Positions 1-6,550 are shown, numbered from the stretch's first letter. The stretch is DNA of 16,777 bases from JAZKFT01 sp043760535 (GCA_043760535.1 JAYUOV010000095.1:1-16777); one strand, 5' to 3'. Numbers and translations: made by a program. The notes: generated by a model from the letters alone, not told the origin.

Positions 1-315
1 GTACGCAAGTGTGGCCAGCTGGCTTAATACAGTAGTATCGGCAGGCCTGAGTTGGTGCATTTTTTCAAATACTGGTTTTGCTTCTTTGTATTTGCGTAGC
101 TCCAAGTAGTAATTGGCTAAGGCCTGTTGTATTTCAAAATTATTGGGGTTGAAAGCAATTGCTTTGAGATAATGGTTTTCAGCATCGCTCCACCTTCTTT
201 CCTCCTGAAATATTTTGGCTTTGTAGTAATAAAAATTGCTGCTATCGGCTTTGCCAAAAGCGAAAGAGTAGGTAAAACTAAAAAGGGAGAGTATCGTTGC
301 TGCACAAATCTGCAT
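1..315 (-). CDS. Secreted TPR-repeat protein, N-terminal fragment (cut by window edge)
   Basis: The first 105 codons are open and run off the left edge, so the C-terminus is missing. The N-terminus MQICAATILSLFSFTYSFAF is a plausible Sec signal peptide. Residues about 27-60 and 61-94 look like two tetratricopeptide (TPR) units: aromatic/Ala-rich helices, with WSDAENHYLKAIAFNP in the first and YKEAKPVFEKMHQLRP in the second, each close to the canonical A-x-x-x-(Y/F)-x-x-(A/M)-x-x-x-x-P pattern. TPR domains mediate protein-protein contacts, and here the protein probably acts in the periplasm. I chose the ATG at 313-315. A GTG lies just upstream in frame, but ATG gives the better signal peptide. 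No specific function can be assigned. Confidence 0.8.
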   Translation of the reverse strand, partial: MQICAATILSLFSFTYSFAFGKADSSNFYYYKAKIFQEERRWSDAENHYLKAIAFNPNNFEIQQALANYYLELRKYKEAKPVFEKMHQLRPADTTVLSQLATLAY

Positions 316-407
316 CACTTGTTTTTTTATTGTGGTAGGTGGGAACACCAACCACGGGTGTAAATATTGGATTGTGTGTGGATTCTCGTTTTTGTGGTCG
401 GTGAAGA

Positions 408-536
408 CACCAATGCTCTTAACTTAGGCATCCGGGTTTGGGTTGCCCCCAGTCCCCTAAAGGGGTGATTGGGGTGTGTCTTGATATTTTTACAAACTTG
501 AAAGGATTGAATTTTGTTTAGTTAAGAGCATTGGTG
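408..536. repeat. 17-bp perfect inverted repeat flanking a 95-bp segment
   Basis: CACCAATGCTCTTAACT at 408-424 is matched exactly by its reverse complement at 520-536. Each arm overlaps a GGTGN4CACC mini-palindrome (400-411 with spacer AAGA; 533-544 with spacer AGGA), so the ends are nested palindromes. The interior is non-coding and holds a G/C hairpin. The arrangement resembles a miniature inverted-repeat or REP-like element. No transposase or clear target-site duplication is visible, so mobility is only an inference. Confidence 0.6.
445..474. repeat. C-rich/G-rich imperfect hairpin
   Basis: A run of CCCCC, then AGT, CCCCTAAAGGGG, TGATT and GGGG can fold into a stem of two G/C blocks around CCCCTAAAGGGG (454-465). 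It stands out from the AT-rich surroundings and lies inside the 17-bp inverted repeat. There is no following T-run, so it does not look like an intrinsic terminator. Part of a dispersed palindromic repeat is my best guess. Confidence 0.5.
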
Positions 537-547
537 AGGACACCTAC

Positions 548-590
548 TACGGCTATAAAGATTACAACCTCGAGGTCTTTTGAAGCCGTA
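548..590. repeat. Cruciform-like palindrome (TACGGCT...AGCCGTA)
   Basis: TACGGCT (548-554) pairs with AGCCGTA (584-590). Between them AAAG...CTTT brackets the perfect 10-bp palindrome ACCTCGAGGT, giving a multi-part foldback of 43 bases. It lies immediately right of the 533-544 mini-palindrome, so it may be part of the same repeat. No function can be assigned. Confidence 0.45.
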
Positions 591-619
591 TTGGTAAAAG
601 CCAAATAGTAGTACCACAA

Positions 620-644
620 ATGAACGGAGCGTCGCCAATGTCGC
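620..644. repeat. 25-bp dispersed repeat, copy 1
   Basis: The core GGAGCGTCGCCAATGTCGC (626-644), preceded by ATGAAC, recurs with one mismatch in 25 bases at 12514-12538, almost 12 kb away and in the same orientation. Both copies lie in gaps between minus-strand genes, and both have ATAGTAGTAC close by: before this copy (605-614) and after the other (12542-12551). The core is itself an imperfect palindrome (GAGCG...CGCTC). Confidence 0.65.
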
Positions 645-708
645 TCAATCAAAGAACTGCTGTTTGGCTAAAAAAGAAAAAAAACAAAGTACTTTTTATA
701 GCTAGATA

Positions 709-2709
709 CTACTTTAAAATTACCGCACTCAAGGCAGGTAAACTCAGCTTTATTTCGTGCCGTTTTGTTTCTTTATCTACCAGTGTTGTTTTTATGTCCG
801 GATTGAACACATCGCCTGTTCCGTGAAAATCTTTGTTGTCGCTGTTGAATATTTCCTTCCAGGTTTTTTTGCCATTAGCGAAGATGCTAAGATCGTGCCG
901 AACCACGGGTGTCATGTTAAGAACAACCAAAAGATCGTCTTGTGGTTTGTTTCCGTTGCGGCGGTAGGCGATTACGCATTCGGTTCGTTTATTCATTTCC
1001 ACCCATTCAAATCCGCTGGCATCAAACTGCTTTTCGTACATGGCGGGTTCGTTTTTCATCAGGTGCAACAAGGTGCTTACGCAGTCTTTAAGCTTCCGGT
1101 GTGGATCGAAATTTAGCAGTTCCCATTGCAGTTCGCTTTTATAATTCCACTCTTCTGTAGCGCCAAATTCGTTGCCCATAAAGAGTAGTTTGCCGCCGGG
1201 GTGTGTCATCATATAGCTGTACATCAGTCGGAGGTTGGCAAATTTTTTCCATTCGTCTCCGGGCATTTTGTATAGCATCGGGCTTTTGCCATGCACCACT
1301 TCGTCGTGGCTGAGGGGTAGCATAAAATTTTCATCGCCATAGTAAGCCATGCTAAACGAAAGCTTGTCTTGCTGAAACTGGCGGAACAAAGGATCTTGTT
1401 TAAAGTATTTCAGGGTGTCGTGCATCCAGCCCATCATCCATTTCATGCCAAAGCCAAGGCCACCGCTAAATGTGGGCTCTGTAACGCCCGGCCAGTCGGT
1501 AGCTTCTTCGGCTATTGTTTGCACATCGGGGAAATCTCGAAAAATAGTTTCATTTAATTCTTTAATAAAAGCAATGGCTTCAAGGTTGCCATCGCCACCA
1601 TGTTCGTTTGGTTCCCACTGTCCTTCGGTGCGGCTGTAGTTTAGTTTTAGCATACTGCTTACCGCATCTACACGCATGCCATCTATGTGGTATTTATCAA
1701 ACCAATACCTGGCATTGCTAATAAGAAAACTTTTTACCTCGCTGCGGCTGTAGTTAAAAATATAGCTATTCCAATCGGGGTGGTAGCCCTTACGCATGTC
1801 GGCATATTCGTATGTATGCGTTCCATCGAACATAAACAGGCCGTGCATATCGTATGGGAAATGGGATGGTACCCAATCGAGTATTACACCAATACCTGCC
1901 TGATGAAAAGCATCTACCATGCCCATAAAATCTTGCGGTGTGCCAAACCTGCTGGTTGGTGCAAAAAAGCCCGTGCCCTGGTAGCCCCAGCTACCATCGA
2001 AAGGATGTTCCATAACGGGCATTAGTTCTACATGGGTAAAGCCCATACATTGCACATACGGCACCAGTTTTTCGGCAATTTCTGCATAAGTGTTATAGGT
2101 TTCCTCGTCGTTTTTATCGGGCCGAATCCAGCTGGCAAGGTGTACTTCATACACTGTCCATGGGGCATCTAAAGCATTGTGCTTTTTTCTGATGCCCATC
2201 CATTCATCGTCTTGCCAGTCGTAGTTTAATTGCCAGGTAATAGAAGCTGTATTGGGCCTTTTTTCCCAATAGTTACTATATGGATCGCCTTTATCTAATG
2301 CCATGCCGCCAAAGCCAATGATATGGTATTTGTATGCTTCGCCGGGTTTGATGCCGGGCATAAAACCTTCCCAGATGCCACTTTTATCTAGCCTTGGAAA
2401 CAGTTCAAATTCATGTGGTTTCCAGCTATTAAAATGGCCAATTACCGATACAGAAGTGGCATTGGGTGCCCATACGGCAAAATAGTAGCCTTCTTGTTTC
2501 AGCACAGTAACCTTGTGCGATCCCATTAAATTATAGGCATTGTACAATGTGCCTTGCTGAAAGTTGATGATGTCTTCGTCGGAAAACAAAGAATAGTTCC
2601 AAACCGGTTTGGTACTGTCCACAAAGTGGATGTCTTCGTAATGGGGCTTCGCTTTGGGGGTCTTATTAATGGCGGTTGGGTTTACAGATATTTTTTTGGT
2701 AGCGGCCAT
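709..2709 (-). CDS. glgB: 1,4-alpha-glucan branching enzyme GlgB (GH13)
   Basis: GlgB cuts an alpha-1,4-glucan chain and rejoins it through an alpha-1,6 bond, making the branches of glycogen in the cytoplasm. At 666 residues it fits the family. Residues about 65-150 form the CBM48-like N-terminal beta-sandwich (YYFAVWAPNATSVSVIGHFN). The GH13 barrel follows, with ELMPVMEHPFDGSWGYQGTG (228-247), the nucleophile Asp348 in DGMRVDAV, the acid/base Glu401 or Glu402 in IAEEATDWPG, and the transition-state Asp469 in LPLSHDEVVHGK. MGNEFGATEEW (511-521) and a C-terminal beta domain from about 570 complete it. The first about 40 residues, Lys/Pro-rich, look like an extension. No glgA, glgC or glgX gene is nearby, so it is not in a glycogen operon here. 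The ATG at 2709 is preceded by a weak promoter candidate. Confidence 0.97.
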   Translation of the reverse strand: MAATKKISVNPTAINKTPKAKPHYEDIHFVDSTKPVWNYSLFSDEDIINFQQGTLYNAYNLMGSHKVTVLKQEGYYFAVWAPNATSVSVIGHFNSWKPHEFELFPRLDKSGIWEGFMPGIKPGEAYKYHIIGFGGMALDKGDPYSNYWEKRPNTASITWQLNYDWQDDEWMGIRKKHNALDAPWTVYEVHLASWIRPDKNDEETYNTYAEIAEKLVPYVQCMGFTHVELMPVMEHPFDGSWGYQGTGFFAPTSRFGTPQDFMGMVDAFHQAGIGVILDWVPSHFPYDMHGLFMFDGTHTYEYADMRKGYHPDWNSYIFNYSRSEVKSFLISNARYWFDKYHIDGMRVDAVSSMLKLNYSRTEGQWEPNEHGGDGNLEAIAFIKELNETIFRDFPDVQTIAEEATDWPGVTEPTFSGGLGFGMKWMMGWMHDTLKYFKQDPLFRQFQQDKLSFSMAYYGDENFMLPLSHDEVVHGKSPMLYKMPGDEWKKFANLRLMYSYMMTHPGGKLLFMGNEFGATEEWNYKSELQWELLNFDPHRKLKDCVSTLLHLMKNEPAMYEKQFDASGFEWVEMNKRTECVIAYRRNGNKPQDDLLVVLNMTPVVRHDLSIFANGKKTWKEIFNSDNKDFHGTGDVFNPDIKTTLVDKETKRHEIKLSLPALSAVILK

Positions 2710-2759
2710 AGCAGTTATATTTCTTTAGCCATGAAATTAAACTGTTTAGCTATGAAAGG

Positions 2760-2767
2760 GAAAAATA
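2760..2767 (-). promoter_or_regulatory. Possible glgB -7 box
   Basis: On the minus strand TATTTTTC matches the Bacteroidota -7 box TAnnTTTG at all but the last base, about 50 nt before the glgB ATG. Directly upstream is a degenerate ladder (CCCCAATTCCTTAACCTTCCCCAA type), as seen at other promoters in the window. No TTG element is found at the -33 spacing. Weak call. Confidence 0.3.
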
Positions 2768-2809
2768 AGTTGGGGAAGGTTAAGGAATTGGGGAAGTGAC
2801 AAAAACAAG

Positions 2810-2838
2810 AATCCCCGTTTACTATGACAACGGGGATT
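2810..2838 (-). terminator. Intrinsic terminator of the acyltransferase gene
   Basis: A perfect 10-bp stem, AATCCCCGTT (2810-2819) with AACGGGGATT (2829-2838), has a 9-nt loop. On the minus strand it comes about 40 nt after the stop codon of the acyltransferase and is followed by CTTGTTTTT, a U-rich tail. It separates the acyltransferase transcript from glgB, implying that glgB has its own promoter. Confidence 0.85.
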
Positions 2839-2877
2839 TTGACGTTATTTATTTTGAGCAATTTCTTTGTTTATCCA

Positions 2878-3645
2878 TCACTTATCCACCATCGACATCA
2901 AATGATGTTTTCCTTTTAACATAAATTTTTTGCTCTGTTCAATGGCGTCCATTACCTGTTCCAGAATGCCATCGGCGGGTTGGGTATAATCTATTTGCAG
3001 CGGCGCTTTTATTGTTACAGATAATGTGCTGCCTCTCTTTTTAAACTTCAATCCTTTTTTATCAAAGGCCCGCCAAAAACCATTTATAACAACCGGCACC
3101 ACAATAGGCTGGTTATTTTTAATGATGTGGGCTGTTCCTTTTCGGCCGGGTGCAAATGGCTTGGTAGTACCCTGCGGAAATGTGATAACCCAGTTTTTTT
3201 GCAGGGCTTCGTCTATCTTTTGGGTATCATGTTCGTCCCGGCCACGTTGTACATTTTGGCCTTCGGCACGCCAGGTACGCTTTACGGTAATGGCGCCTGC
3301 TAACGCAAATATGCGGCTGAGAAAATTACTCTTCATCGTTTCTTCTGCCGCTACAAATTTTACACGGGTAAAAGGCCACAGCAGGTAAAACGGATTTTTT
3401 AGCTTTTTGGTAAACCCAAAACGGTTGGCTCCAAATATGTGTACAAATGCAATAACATCTGCAAAATAGGTTTGATGATTGCTTACAAAAAGTACGTTGT
3501 TCCTTGGCAGGTCTTTCAGGTGTTCCATCCCTTCTATTTCTAGCTTGTTTACCATGGTAAGGCCAGGGTAAGAGGCAAAGCCCACTGTGGCATGTACCAA
3601 ACCCCTGATGAAAGACAAGTCTCCTATGTTCTTAAATAAGCCCAT
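2878..3645 (-). CDS. PlsC-like lysophospholipid acyltransferase, divergent motifs
   Basis: This is a member of the PlsC/LPLAT family, which transfers acyl chains to lysophosphatidate or related glycerolipids at the inner membrane face. From the ATG at 3645 it is 255 residues. An upstream in-frame TTG at 3666 would add seven residues but lies almost at the expected transcription start, so I prefer the ATG. Motif I reads VSNHQTYFAD: the catalytic His and Asp are separated by five residues rather than the usual four. The EGTR motif reads FPQGTTKP. The later block PVVINGFWRAFDKKGLK matches the motif IV region in position. The altered motifs suggest a distinct subfamily, so its exact substrate (lysophosphatidate, ornithine lipid or another) is open. 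It is monocistronic: a divergent neighbour upstream and a terminator downstream. Confidence 0.85.
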   Translation of the reverse strand: MGLFKNIGDLSFIRGLVHATVGFASYPGLTMVNKLEIEGMEHLKDLPRNNVLFVSNHQTYFADVIAFVHIFGANRFGFTKKLKNPFYLLWPFTRVKFVAAEETMKSNFLSRIFALAGAITVKRTWRAEGQNVQRGRDEHDTQKIDEALQKNWVITFPQGTTKPFAPGRKGTAHIIKNNQPIVVPVVINGFWRAFDKKGLKFKKRGSTLSVTIKAPLQIDYTQPADGILEQVMDAIEQSKKFMLKGKHHLMSMVDK

Positions 3646-3670
3646 TGCGTTCAATCGTTTAATCAATATG

Positions 3671-3677
3671 CAAAATA
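3671..3677 (-). promoter_or_regulatory. -7 box of the acyltransferase promoter
   Basis: On the minus strand TATTTTGC (box TATTTTG) is one T short of the Bacteroidota consensus TAnnTTTG. It sits 25 nt before the chosen ATG at 3645 and only about 4 nt before the alternative TTG start, which favours the ATG. The ladder repeat arm 3689-3712 lies just upstream in place of a -33 TTG. The divergent hxpB-like gene has the same box at its own promoter. Confidence 0.5.
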
Positions 3678-3688
3678 GGGGATTTAGG

Positions 3689-3970
3689 GATTGGTTGGTT
3701 AGTTGATTGGTTTATTAGTAAGGCAATACTAATTTATGATTATAGTATACAAGAGGCTATTTAGTGAGCGGTTGTGAGTACACAGATAATACTTTAGAAA
3801 TGGATCTACACCGATTTTCTATGCTGCTTTGCAGAACAATTCGGATTTCTCCATTCCAAATTTTAGCCACTGAAAAGTATTTCAAGTTGCACTTTCTGAA
3901 CAAATGAACTAATGAACCAATTAACTAATGAACCAATCAACTATTCAACCAATCAACTAACCAACCAATC
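3689..3970. repeat. 24-bp perfect inverted repeat of ladder sequence between divergent promoters
   Basis: Positions 3689-3712 (GATTGGTTGGTTAGTTGATT and four more bases) are the exact reverse complement of 3947-3970. The right arm is the end of a longer ladder (3901-3970) made of near-repeats of AATGAACCAATTAAC and AACCAATCAACTAA. Outside the arms, TGCAAAATAG (3669-3678) and CTATTTTGCA (3972-3981) also mirror each other and contain the two -7 boxes. The two divergent promoters are therefore built symmetrically. The interior (3713-3900) has no gene. This stretch, with its flanks, makes up most of the 353-bp gap between the two genes. Confidence 0.75.
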
Positions 3971-3972
3971 GC

Positions 3973-3979
3973 TATTTTG
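3973..3979 (+). promoter_or_regulatory. -7 box of the hxpB-like gene
   Basis: TATTTTGC directly follows the AACCAATCAACTAACCAACC ladder and lies 19 nt before the ATG, giving a very short leader. It is one T shorter than TAnnTTTG. No TTG is found at the usual -33 distance, since the ladder occupies that position. Confidence 0.5.
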
Positions 3980-3998
3980 CAGCCTAATTTAATACACC

Positions 3999-4658
3999 AT
4001 GGCAATAGAGGCAGCAATATTTGATATGGATGGGCTTTTGATAGATTCCGAACCATTGTGGCAGCAGGCAGCAGATGAAATTTTACAACAATACCACCTG
4101 AAATTAACCACCAAACAGTACGATACCACTACAGGCTTAAGAACCCGGGAATTTATAAACCATTGGTTTACCCATTTTAAACTGGCTGATCATTTACAGC
4201 CAAAGGCTGTAGATGATATTATTGAATTGGTAAAGGGAAAAATACAACGCCACCCATCTGTAATGCCCGGAGTACAGTATATTATTGAGTATTTTTTAAA
4301 AAAAGATTATGTTATTGGGCTTGCCACATCATCACCACGAATATTGGCAGATGTTGTAATAAATCAGCTTGGCATTAGAAAAGTGCTGGGAGCTATTGCC
4401 ACGGCTGAGGATTTGCCGCACGGCAAGCCTCACCCTCAAGTTTACATTAACTGTGCAGCTGCGCTAATGGTGCCGCCTACGAATTGTATTTGTTTTGAAG
4501 ACTCTTTTAACGGCTTGATAGCCGCAAAAGCCGCAAGAATGAAATGTGTGGTAGTACCTACCGGCCATTTAACCAACGATGTGAGATGGGGAGCAGCCGA
4601 CCTTAAAATTTCTTCTTTACAAAATTTTAATGACTTGCTGTTGCAGCACTTAATTTAG
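3999..4658 (+). CDS. hxpB: HAD-superfamily sugar-phosphate phosphatase, HxpB/YniC-like
   Basis: This is a cytoplasmic Mg-dependent HAD phosphatase of 219 residues. Motif I is FDMDGLLIDSEPLW (nucleophile Asp9, acid/base Asp11), motif II LATSSP (Thr110/Ser111), motif III Lys143 in GKPHPQVY, and motif IV FEDSFNG (Glu167, Asp168). An alpha-helical cap lies between motifs I and II. The stretches AAIFDMDGLLIDSEPLW, KPHPQVY-x-(D/N)CAA and EDS-x-NG-x-IA-x-KAARM closely resemble E. coli YniC/HxpB as I remember it; that enzyme hydrolyses hexitol phosphates and 2-deoxyglucose 6-phosphate. The family is sure, the substrate less so: HAD enzymes are promiscuous and beta-phosphoglucomutases share these motifs. 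It is transcribed alone, divergent from the acyltransferase. Confidence 0.8.
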   Translation: MAIEAAIFDMDGLLIDSEPLWQQAADEILQQYHLKLTTKQYDTTTGLRTREFINHWFTHFKLADHLQPKAVDDIIELVKGKIQRHPSVMPGVQYIIEYFLKKDYVIGLATSSPRILADVVINQLGIRKVLGAIATAEDLPHGKPHPQVYINCAAALMVPPTNCICFEDSFNGLIAAKAARMKCVVVPTGHLTNDVRWGAADLKISSLQNFNDLLLQHLI

Positions 4659-4762
4659 TAGGTAAATATGCAAATGAGGACTTGTATCACCGCAAATATT
4701 GACATATCTGCACATTTATTTCAATAGCACATTTGCACATCTATCCACTTGTATATTAAATC

Positions 4763-5227
4763 TTACATGCCCGGAAACCAAGGCCTGGCAATATTTTCGC
4801 GGAAAGGCCAAGGAACTACTAGTAAAATAATGATGAGTGCTAAGAGAAGTAGAAAGCCCACCTTTTTTCTTTTATTAACCCCAGAAATGCTCTTTTTTAA
4901 AGTAGTGTGTGCTACCGTAATTAAGGTAATGGCGACTAACATACCCGTAATATGCTCCACAGCCCAAAATCGTAGAGCTGATGTTTTCATCACTTCACCC
5001 ATGCCATATTCGCCAATAAGGTTAAAGCCAAATTTACCAAAAAAGTACTGGTACAAGCCCACAAGTAAAGTGATATGAGCAGAGATGAGTAAAAACAGAC
5101 TCAGCTTTTTATCTTTTGCTACAAGTGGTTTTGTAGCACCGCTAAAATGATTGAGGATGTTAATGAGCAAAAGCAAAAGAATAACCCAACGCATCAAGTT
5201 ATGCAGGTGTAGTAGTCCGGTGTTCAT
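4763..5227 (-). CDS. Four-helix membrane protein with conserved histidines (possible b-type cytochrome)
   Basis: The 154-residue protein has four predicted membrane helices at about 10-28, 43-62, 88-108 and 121-140. Histidines sit in or at helices: His7 and His9 (LLHLHNLMRW), His51 (SAHITLL), His92 (AVEHITG) and His107 (VAH). This pattern is typical of small Bacteroidota membrane proteins often labelled cytochrome b-like, where paired helix histidines would bind haem. I infer haem binding from histidine placement only. The C-terminus FRENIARPWFPGM is unusually Trp/Pro-rich. The start ATG at 5227 follows a promoter that overlaps a large palindrome. No partner redox gene is adjacent. Confidence 0.65.
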   Translation of the reverse strand: MNTGLLHLHNLMRWVILLLLLINILNHFSGATKPLVAKDKKLSLFLLISAHITLLVGLYQYFFGKFGFNLIGEYGMGEVMKTSALRFWAVEHITGMLVAITLITVAHTTLKKSISGVNKRKKVGFLLLLALIIILLVVPWPFRENIARPWFPGM

Positions 5228-5259
5228 GTATCTAATATTTGAGATTTAATATTCAATAA

Positions 5260-5311
5260 GTTTCTTTAAACCCTTGGGTTACAAAGAAACGTTATGTAAA
5301 ACGAATTACAA
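5260..5311 (-). promoter_or_regulatory. Promoter overlapped by a 31-nt imperfect palindrome
   Basis: On the minus strand TTG (5309-5311), a 19-nt spacer and TTTCTTTG (5282-5289) form a near-consensus Bacteroidota promoter (TTG-N19-TAnnTTTG, one mismatch) for the membrane protein starting at 5227. The -7 box lies inside an imperfect palindrome, 5260-5290: GTTTCTTT pairs with AAAGAAAC and AACCC pairs with GGGTT, separated by a small internal loop. Such symmetry over a -7 box and leader could be a repressor operator or a leader-RNA hairpin; which one is not visible. Confidence 0.5.
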
Positions 5312-5352
5312 TGACTATTGACTTAATGACTTAAGGAAGTAAAGAATTAATG

Positions 5353-5391
5353 GGGTAGCTGCATTGGGTAGCTGCATTGGGTAGCTGCATT
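5353..5391. repeat. Three tandem copies of a 13-bp unit
   Basis: GGGTAGCTGCATT is repeated three times exactly (5353-5365, 5366-5378, 5379-5391), followed by a partial start GGGTA that runs into a palindrome. It lies just after the stop of the PD40 protein on the minus strand. Exact short tandem copies suggest slippage and a possibly variable copy number. Confidence 0.9.
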
Positions 5392-5412
5392 GGGTACCCG
5401 CAAGGGGTACCC
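5392..5412 (-). terminator. GGGTACCC hairpin after the PD40 gene (terminator-like, no U-tract)
   Basis: GGGTACCC at 5392-5399 and again at 5405-5412 are self-complementary and pair around a 5-nt loop. On the minus strand it begins right after the stop codon of the PD40 gene. There is no T-run behind it; the 13-bp tandem repeat follows instead. It may terminate or stabilise the transcript, or be part of the repeat. Confidence 0.4.
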
Positions 5413-6492
5413 CTACTGTACCCAATCTGCTACAAACACATTGGTATCTCTGGTGCCGCCATTGTTTCTGTTACTGCAAAAAAGTATTTTTTTTCCATCT
5501 GGGCTAAACATCGGAAAGGCGTCGAAACCCTTATCACGGCTTACCTTTTGCAGGTTGCTGCCATTTGCATTAATGGTGTACATGTTAAAAGGAAAACCTC
5601 TTTTGTATTCGTGGTTGCTGCAGAAAATAATGGTTTTACTGTCGGGTAAAAAATTAGGCGCCCAGTTGGCCTGCCCGTATTTGGTAATCTGCTGCTGATT
5701 ACTACCATCTGCATTGGAAGTGAATACTTCCATATTGGTGGGCGCTACCAAACCTTTGCTTAGCAGATCTTTGTAATCGGCTATTTCTTCAGGCGTTTTC
5801 ATACGGCTGGCACGCCAGATAATTTTTTTACCATCCGGGCTAAACCAGGCACCGCCATCGTAACCAAGTTTGTTGGTAATTCGTTTCACCTTTTGGGTTT
5901 TCAAATCCATAATGTACAGATCAAGGTCACCATCTCTCATGCTTGTAAAAAGCATTTTTTTACCATCGGGGCTAATGGTGGCCTCTGCATCGTAGCCGGG
6001 AGTTTTGGTAAGACGTTTGGTTATTTTGCCATCGGTATCAGCAATAAAAATATCGAAGCTTTCGTAAATAGGCCAGATGTAGCGGTTGCCATATTTAGCC
6101 CTGTCGGGCAAAGGCGGGCATGTATCGGAACCGAGGTGGGTACTGGCATATACCACATGCTTTCCATCTTTTAAATAAAAGCCACAGGTAGTGCGGCCTT
6201 TGCCAGTGCTTACTAGTGTATAATTAAATGGTTGATCGGCAGTTTGTGGTATTTTACCAATAAACATCTGGTCGCAAAGAATACCATCTTTAGCATTTGT
6301 TCTTTGAAAAATGACACTTTTGCCATCAAAACTCCAATAAGCCTCGGCGTTATCTCCGCCAAAAGTGAGCTGCCGGATATTTTTAAAATGCGTTTCATCG
6401 GCATACAACATTGAGTCTGCAACTACTGGCATGCCTGGCTGTGCCTTTGCAGTATTCACCAACATAAAAACAAATAACGAAAAATATTTCAT
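5413..6492 (-). CDS. Secreted PD40 (TolB-like) beta-propeller protein
   Basis: The protein has 359 residues. A signal peptide (about 1-18, MKYFSLFVFMLVNTAKAQ) directs it to the periplasm or outside. At least four PD40/WD40-like blades are visible by their (S/P)xDGKK turns: SFDGKS near 54, ISPDGKKMLFTS at 173, FSPDGKKIIW at 217, LPDSKTIIFCS at 282 and FSPDGKKILFCSNR at 329. Matching DIFIADTDG, DLYIMDL, EVFTSNADGSN and NMYTINANGSN strands come before or between them. The fold is that of the TolB C-terminal propeller, but the TolB N-terminal domain is missing and there are no tol/pal neighbours, so it is not TolB itself. Related Bacteroidota proteins often carry such propellers for protein or glycan binding. 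The substrate is unknown. Confidence 0.85.
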   Translation of the reverse strand: MKYFSLFVFMLVNTAKAQPGMPVVADSMLYADETHFKNIRQLTFGGDNAEAYWSFDGKSVIFQRTNAKDGILCDQMFIGKIPQTADQPFNYTLVSTGKGRTTCGFYLKDGKHVVYASTHLGSDTCPPLPDRAKYGNRYIWPIYESFDIFIADTDGKITKRLTKTPGYDAEATISPDGKKMLFTSMRDGDLDLYIMDLKTQKVKRITNKLGYDGGAWFSPDGKKIIWRASRMKTPEEIADYKDLLSKGLVAPTNMEVFTSNADGSNQQQITKYGQANWAPNFLPDSKTIIFCSNHEYKRGFPFNMYTINANGSNLQKVSRDKGFDAFPMFSPDGKKILFCSNRNNGGTRDTNVFVADWVQ

Positions 6493-6506
6493 TTAAAAAA
6501 TTTTGA

Positions 6507-6534
6507 CAAAAATAGGTGGACTGTTTACATACAA
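6507..6534 (-). promoter_or_regulatory. Promoter of the PD40 gene
   Basis: On the minus strand TTG (6532-6534), a 17-nt spacer and TATTTTTG (6507-6514) give a full match to TTG-N17-TAnnTTTG. The ATG lies 14 nt after the box, so the leader is very short. A ladder repeat sits about 20 nt upstream of the TTG. Confidence 0.7.
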
Positions 6535-6550
6535 TGTCAGAAGAATGTCA

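Larger units (their letters stand above)
316..708. other. 393-bp intergenic region rich in palindromes
   Basis: This gap lies between the start of the TPR gene and the stop of glgB, both on the minus strand. I see no convincing gene: the short ORFs here lack coding character. It holds three 12-bp GGTGN4CACC mini-palindromes (338-349, 400-411, 533-544), a 17-bp inverted repeat (408-424 and 520-536), a G/C hairpin (445-474), a cruciform-like segment (548-590) and one copy of a 25-bp repeat found again near 12.5 kb. On the minus strand just past the glgB stop, the T-rich run at about 664-685 could help termination, but there is no strong stem before it. Confidence 0.6.

Noticed and set aside
709..2709. 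Plus-strand ORFs of up to 119 residues opposite glgB
   Set aside because: They are antisense shadows of a well-supported gene, with no family motifs and unnatural composition.
3689..3970. 282-bp segment with 24-bp ends as a transposon or MITE
   Set aside because: The arms are simple ladder sequence also found singly elsewhere, and there is no target duplication; symmetry of promoters explains it equally well.
4659..4762. GCACATTTGCACATC near-repeat after the hxpB-like gene as a regulatory site
   Set aside because: Only a short degenerate repeat between convergent genes, with no stem or promoter nearby; too weak to list.
5353..5391. Tandem 13-bp units as a CRISPR array
   Set aside because: The units are adjacent without spacers and no cas genes are present.
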